A stretch of 64,000 nucleotides of DNA from Chondrosia reniformis (Eukaryota; Porifera; Demospongiae; Chondrillida; Chondrillidae). The notes below the pieces were generated by a model. That model did not search any database. It saw only the letters and a list, made by a program, of their open reading frames with translations, and had not been told where the DNA came from. Every line of letters starts with the position of its first letter. Position 1 is the stretch's first letter. The translations under genes and the position numbers were made by a program. The stretch is taken from positions 1,457,401 through 1,521,400 of the forward strand of contig OX359198.1 of assembly GCA_947172415.1 (NCBI GenBank). The letters run 5' to 3'. This document shows, piece after piece, positions 59,401 through 64,000 of the stretch.

Positions 59401-62400
59401 TCGTCTTGAGAATTATGGCAAGATCAGGACAATTCGAAGTTCCGCACGTTCCTTGGGTTCCTCGGATTCGTCTGATTCAGTTCCGTAAACGTGCCCCAGA
59501 TTTCCGAAATCGTACCTCGGTTTTCCGCAATCGTGCCTCGTTTTCCACACGTGCCTCGGTTTTCCGAGCGGACACTCAAGGAATTTCGCAACGGATATCC
59601 GAGGATTTCAAAAATGTCATAGAAGACTATACATATATCAATGATGCAATTGTGTCAGTGTACAAAAAGAGAGGCATCAGCACTTGTCGGCACTTTATAT
59701 TGCATATTATTTATATTGCCAAATTATACATGTACAAACAATGATGTTGAAAGAGGTATTGGAAGGATGACACATAACAATTAGAAGGAAGGCTAGAGGG
59801 GAAGAAAGAGGATGATGTTAAAGACAGATCACTGATTATTATAGATAGTCAATATTTTAATAGGTTCTATGTGAGCAGGCTATCATCATCACATTACCAG
59901 TTATATATCAGCAATGCTCAAAGAAGGATGACTTTCCAACCATCATGTAAATCCTCCCCCACAGACCAAATTGTCACAGAAAGTCTAGGGCAACCAAACC
60001 TAGCCTAGCCTAGCCTAGTTAGTCCATGCAGGAGAAAACAGCCTGAGGAAAAGTGGACTTCTGCGGGATTTGAACCTGCGACCTTTAGCTTTGTACGCTG
60101 ATGCTCTGCCTTTTGAGCTAAGAAGCTCATCCAGCAGAACAGTCACAGATCCTCCCTAAGAACCACAATTCCTCAACAACTAGCTGTATATATTTCTAAG
60201 TGTATATTTCATTTCATTTCATTTTGCATGGACTAACTAGGCTAGGCTAGGTTTGGTTGCCCTAGACTTTCTGTGACCATTTGGTCTGTGGGGGAGGATT
60301 TACGTGATGGCTGCATAGTCATCCTTCATCCTTCTTTGAGCAGTGCTGATATATAACTGGTAATGTGAAGATAGTCAATATGAATAATACTTAGACCTGT
60401 CCTGGTTTTACTAATACAATAGCAATATTAAGAAAAAGGCAGAGGTATTAATCAAAACCAACATTACATAAGAAGATTGGTTAGTGGGAGCTTGGTTTTG
60501 ACAGAATTACTTTTAAACTCACATTCATAGTTGATTGGACAATAGGCTCTTCTTTCATTATAGTTGACTCCAGATGGAGGTCACTTTCAGATTCGGATTC
60601 AGGAATCTGCATTTTGATAGGAAAAACAGAGTTATTCTCAACATGAGTCAGAATGACAAATATAATTTGATCTTAATTATATGAATGTGATACCTGAGCT
60701 ACATGGGTAATACCTGAGCTACATGGGTGATACCTGAGCTACATGGGTGATACCTGAGCTACATGGGTGATACCTGAACTACAGGGGTGATACCTGAACT
60801 ACATGGGTGATACCTGAACTACATGGGTGATACCTAAACTACATGGGTGATACCTGAGCTACATGGGTGATACCTGAACTACATGGGTGATACCTGAGCT
60901 AAATGGGTGATACCTGAGCTAAATGGGTGATACCTGAACTACATGGGTGATAACTGAGCTACATGGGTGATACCTGAGCTACATGGGTGATACCTGAGCT
61001 ACATGGGTGATACCTGAGCTACATGGGTGATACCTGAGCTACATGGGTGATACCTGAGCTACATGGGTGATACCTGAGCTACATGGGTGATACTTGAGCT
61101 ACATGGGTGATAACTGAGCTACATGGGTGATACCTGAGCTACAGGGGTGATACCTGAGCTACAGGGGTGATAGCTGAGCTACATGGGTGATACCTGAGCT
61201 ACATGGGTGATACCTGAGCTACATGGGTGATACCAGAGCTACATGGGTGATAACTGAGCTACATGGGTGATACCTGAGCTACATGGGTGATACCTGAACT
61301 ACATGGGTGATACCTGAGCTAAATGGGTGATACCTGAGCTACATGGGTGATACCTGAACTACATGGGTGATAACTGAGCTACATGGGTGATACCTGAGCT
61401 ACATGGGTGATACCTGAACTACATGGGTGATACCTGAACTACATGGGTGATACCTGAGCTACATGGGTGATACCTGAGCTACATGGGTGATACCTGAGCT
61501 ACATGGGTGATACCTGAGCTACATGGGTGTTAACTGAGCTACATGGGTGATACCTGAGCTACAGGGGTGATACCTGAGCTACAGGGGTGATACCTGAGCT
61601 ACATGGGCGATACCTGAACTACATGGGTGATACCTGAGCTACATGGGTGATACCAGAGCTACATGGGTGATAACTGAGCTACATGGGTGATACCTGAGCT
61701 ACATGGGTGATACCTGAGCTACATGGGTGATACCTGAACTACATGGGTGATAACTGAGCTACATGGGTGATACCTGAGCTACATGGGTGATAACTGAGCT
61801 ACATGGGTGATAACTGAGCTACATGGGTGATACCTGAGCTACATGGGTGATACCTGAACTACAGGGGTGATACCTGAGCTACATGGGTGATACTTGAGCT
61901 ACATGGGTGATAACTGAGCTACATGGGTGATACCTGAGCTACAGGGGTGATACCTGAGCTACAGGGGTGATACCTGAGCTACATGGGCGATACCTGAACT
62001 ACATGGGTGATACCAGAGCTACATGGGTGAGAACTGAGCTACATGGGTGATACCTGAACTACATGGGTGATACCTGAGCTACATGGGTGATACCTGAGTT
62101 ACATGGGTGATACTTGAGCTACATGGGTGATACCTGAGCTAGATGGGTGATACCTGAGCTAGATGGGTGATACCTGAGCTACATGGGTGATACCTGAGCT
62201 AAATGGATGATACCTGAGCTACGTGGGTGATACCTGAGGTACATGGGTGATACCTGAGCTAGATGGGTGATACCTGAGCTACATGAAGACCTAAGGGTAG
62301 ACTTACGTAATATATCCTACTTTTGTCTATAGTTATGCTGAGTCTGTTTTACCTGTACAAGTAAGTTTACTAATAGATTTATAATTAATTCATAAAAGTT

Positions 62401-63999
62401 AATTGGACCTACATTCCTTTCATAAAATTAAATTTCATCATGTGTCTTAGTTAACACCTTATTTAACTTTTGGCTCCAGAATAGTGTATATAAGGCCCCT
62501 AGATTTAGCATAGAGAGCCAAGGATTCACAGAAGATCAAGATAAAGAAAAAGACAAAGACTCCCAGGATCACTGATGAAGGGTGGAATTCCCAGAAACGG
62601 CTGTCTGACCAAGTGGAGAAGAAGATGAAAGAAGGGAAAAGAAGGAAGAAAAGACTCCTGTATCTTCATCTAAAGCTCTCTTTAGGTTTAGTTCCCCTAT
62701 AGGCTCTTTTTACAGAATAGGCATATAGCATGTAGGAAAATGGTATCTTAGATTTTTCATGGGTGATACCTGAGCTAGATGGGTGATACCTAAGCTAGAT
62801 GGGTGATACCTGAGCTACATGGGTAATACCTGAGTTACATGGGTGATACTTGAGCTACGTGGGTGATACTTGAGCTACATGGGTGATACTTGAGCTACAT
62901 GGGTGATACCTGAGCTACATGGGTGATACCTGAGCTATATGGGTGATACCTGAGTGCTATATATATACAGACATTATTCCTCTCATTACTTACATTTGTG
63001 ATTGGTTTCACAGCTTGACTTTTCCAAAACGTTTTCTTGAAATACTAAAAATGATTAATATATAACTAACATAGAAATTAAAAACTGACACAAATATTTT
63101 AATATAACAATACATGAATATAGTTAAGTTCCTATATAAATAAAATCAAATAGCATTTGATTAAGGTTAAGATAAAAAATAAATGTTTCAGATAGAATAT
63201 TTCAAATACCCTAAACTTGTTTGTACTAGCTCACTTCTGATGCACAATCTTCTGGAGTTCTACCCTCAAGATCTTTCTTGTTCACATCAGCATTATGCTG
63301 AATCTACATTGATATTTGAATATGAAGTCAGTACTGGTTTAGGTTTGTACGTGCCTGGTATTTTTAATGATATTCACCACATAGTAAATATGTTTAATAC
63401 TATTCATGATAACGACATAATGACATAATCACAGAACATACGCACATAATATAATACTGTAAAATTGTAGAACATATATAGAGTGCATATGATACAAACT
63501 ACAATTCAATTATCATAGTTTGGCATTTAAAGACATTCATTAATATAACAGACTCTAATGTATAGTGAATATGGAAGGAACTGGGCCTAGCAAAAATCAT
63601 GTAATACAGTATTAATTCATTGCTTGTCACACTGCACACTGAAACCAGCCATTTGGCATAACAATGCAAACACAACAACAATAAGATGTACCCACAGATA
63701 TTTTGAAGTCTTTTTGAAGACTAGCAATTTTATGACATGTACTCTATATGTCAATACATAATTAAAAATATCTCAATTTTTCAATTACAAAGTTGGTAAA
63801 TATTTAATGTAAAAGGGTCAATCATAAACTTAGGAAAAACATAAAACTAGTAATCCAATGTTTGAAACACATTGCTTACTAGTAATTCACATGTCTTAGC
63901 ATGTCCTCGCTGGGATGCCTCATGTAATGGAGTTTGTCCATCACTATCCACAGGATCTTCTAGACTGCCATGTTCTAACAATACTTTGGTAACTTGCAC
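56114..63999 (-). CDS. Ankyrin / Roc-COR-like GTPase / CARD-like gene, unit 4 (5' part beyond window)
   Basis: The exons seen are, in coding order, 63880-63999 (120-nt ankyrin type, LLEHGSLEDPVDSDG), 63235-63303 (IQHNADVNKKDLEGRTPEDC), 62994-63044 (FWKSQAVKPITN), 60523-60606 (IPESESESDLHLES), 56620-58906 (GTPase/COR-like) and 56114-56430 (CARD-like). All are open and in phase. P-loop GSPEVGKS, DSGGQP and VGTFKDK are intact, with SLKNNLVYG in place of SLKYNLVYG after the P-loop. The intron between the two linker exons holds about 1.8 kb of 20-bp minisatellite. The gene continues past the right edge. Confidence 0.8.
56620..58906 (-). CDS. GTPase / COR-like exon, unit 4
   Basis: 2,287 nt, open, same length as unit 1. 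A local cluster of changes (KYEQNFILYDDFKEF for KNEQKFIQFNDLKEF, YFDSDAAQLFHR for SFESKAVRLFHR) lies in the COR-like part. The P-loop Met used as a start in other copies is Val/Ile here, which confirms that translation enters from upstream exons. Confidence 0.85.
59060..59606. mobile_element. Insertion with internal palindrome in the unit 4 intron
   Basis: Absent from unit 1 at the matching place (near 8850). It contains arms 59202-59234 and 59314-59346 (GGCTGAGTATCGGTAATCAC and reverse) and short direct repeats of CGTGCCTCGGTTTTCCG between 59505 and 59570. The 112-codon frame over it is repeat-derived and not convincing. Terminal repeats were not resolved. Confidence 0.5.
59891..60367. mobile_element. 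Palindromic element with tRNA-like core
   Basis: Arms 59891-60030 and 60225-60367 are reverse complements with small differences (GCCTAGCCTAG, GTCTGTGGGGGAGGATTTA). The 195-bp centre contains the tRNA-like sequence. Not present in the other units. Confidence 0.75.
60055..60127 (-). tRNA. tRNA-like sequence or tRNA pseudogene
   Basis: Box A (TTAGCTCAAAAGGC) and box B (GGTTCAAATCC) are both well formed. Folding gives an acceptor stem with six of seven pairs (AGCTTCT with AGAAGTC, one G-T), a perfect D-stem GCTC/GAGC, an anticodon arm with one mismatch and loop GTACAAA, and a T-stem with one mismatch. The implied anticodon ACA is not a normal choice and position 32 is a purine, so a tRNA-derived repeat is more likely than a working tRNA. 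Confidence 0.45.
60687..62285. repeat. 20-bp minisatellite, about 80 copies (unit 4)
   Basis: GAGCTACATGGGTGATACCT with recurring variants (GAACT, ACAGGGG, TAACTGAG, CCAGAGC). Blocks of variants repeat in the same order every several hundred bp, which points to higher-order duplication. Confidence 0.95.
62286..62757 (+). other. Piece of reductase intron 6 inside the minisatellite
   Basis: From about 62500 to 62757 the sequence follows the intron between reductase exons 6 and 7 (for example 5245-5480): GATCACTGATGAAG.GTGGAATTCCCAGAAA and, at the end, GTAGGAAAATGGTATCTTAGAT. It is in the same orientation, more diverged than the four units are from each other, and cuts the 20-bp array in two. 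Confidence 0.65.
62759..62955. repeat. 20-bp minisatellite, second block, about 10 copies (unit 4)
   Basis: Same unit as 60687-62285, resuming after the reductase-intron piece. Confidence 0.92.
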
Positions 64000-64000
64000 C

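Noticed and set aside
59406-59744. 112-codon frame rich in FRNRAS repeats
   Set aside because: It covers short direct repeats of an insertion absent from the other units and then runs into ordinary intron.
60687-62955. Regular 20-bp repeats resembling a CRISPR array
   Set aside because: The repeats are contiguous with no unique spacers, and the host is eukaryotic.

Overview
The window is AT-rich eukaryotic DNA with canonical GT..AG introns, short symmetric exons, many small DNA transposons and frequent TACGTA-type words. Tandem ankyrin/GTPase/death-fold genes in this style suggest a sponge, most likely a demosponge such as Amphimedon. That is an inference from style and gene content, not from a database match.

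The layout is four diverged tandem copies of one block: unit 1 about 1-19.25 kb, unit 2 about 19.25-32.4 kb, unit 3 about 32.4-50.35 kb, and unit 4 from about 50.35 kb past the right edge. Each unit carries on the + strand a block that includes a T/G-rich minisatellite and the C-terminal exons of a thioester-reductase (NAD-binding 4 / SDR_e type) gene. On the - strand, tail to tail with it, lies a long gene for an ankyrin-repeat, Roc/COR-like GTPase, CARD-like protein. In the intact copies the two stop codons are only about 110 bp apart.

The - strand gene is the best supported feature. In unit 1, 18 exons join in one open frame of about 1,404 codons: a short N-terminus starting MGNRLSS (myristoylation-like), a two-repeat ankyrin exon, an array of alternating 120-nt and 69-nt ankyrin exons, a capping ankyrin exon, two short linker exons, one 2.29-kb exon with P-loop, DxGGQ and COR-like regions, and a terminal CARD-like exon. 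Units 1, 3 and 4 (partial) are open in every coding exon that can be checked. Unit 2 has a 7-nt insertion that breaks the GTPase frame, and it has gained a second, divergent CARD-like exon. The number of 120-nt ankyrin exons is 6, 2, 5 and at least 1. All exons before the GTPase exon are multiples of three in one phase, so they can be gained, lost or skipped without frameshift. The architecture resembles innate-immune or stress sensors; the function is inferred.

The reductase copies all look broken, in different ways. Units 1 and 2 lack exon 2, unit 3 has exon 2 but lacks exon 3, and unit 4 lacks exons 2-4. Units 2 and 3 also have frameshifts in the last exon.

The introns hold a 20-bp minisatellite that grows from about 4 to about 90 copies between units, two pogo/Tigger-like elements with TA duplications, a third TA-flanked element, two elements flanked by TTAA (one a 681-bp near-perfect foldback), a 648-bp element with a 9-bp target duplication carrying a RecQ-like helicase fragment, the 3' end of an LTR retrotransposon, and a palindromic element with a tRNA-like core.
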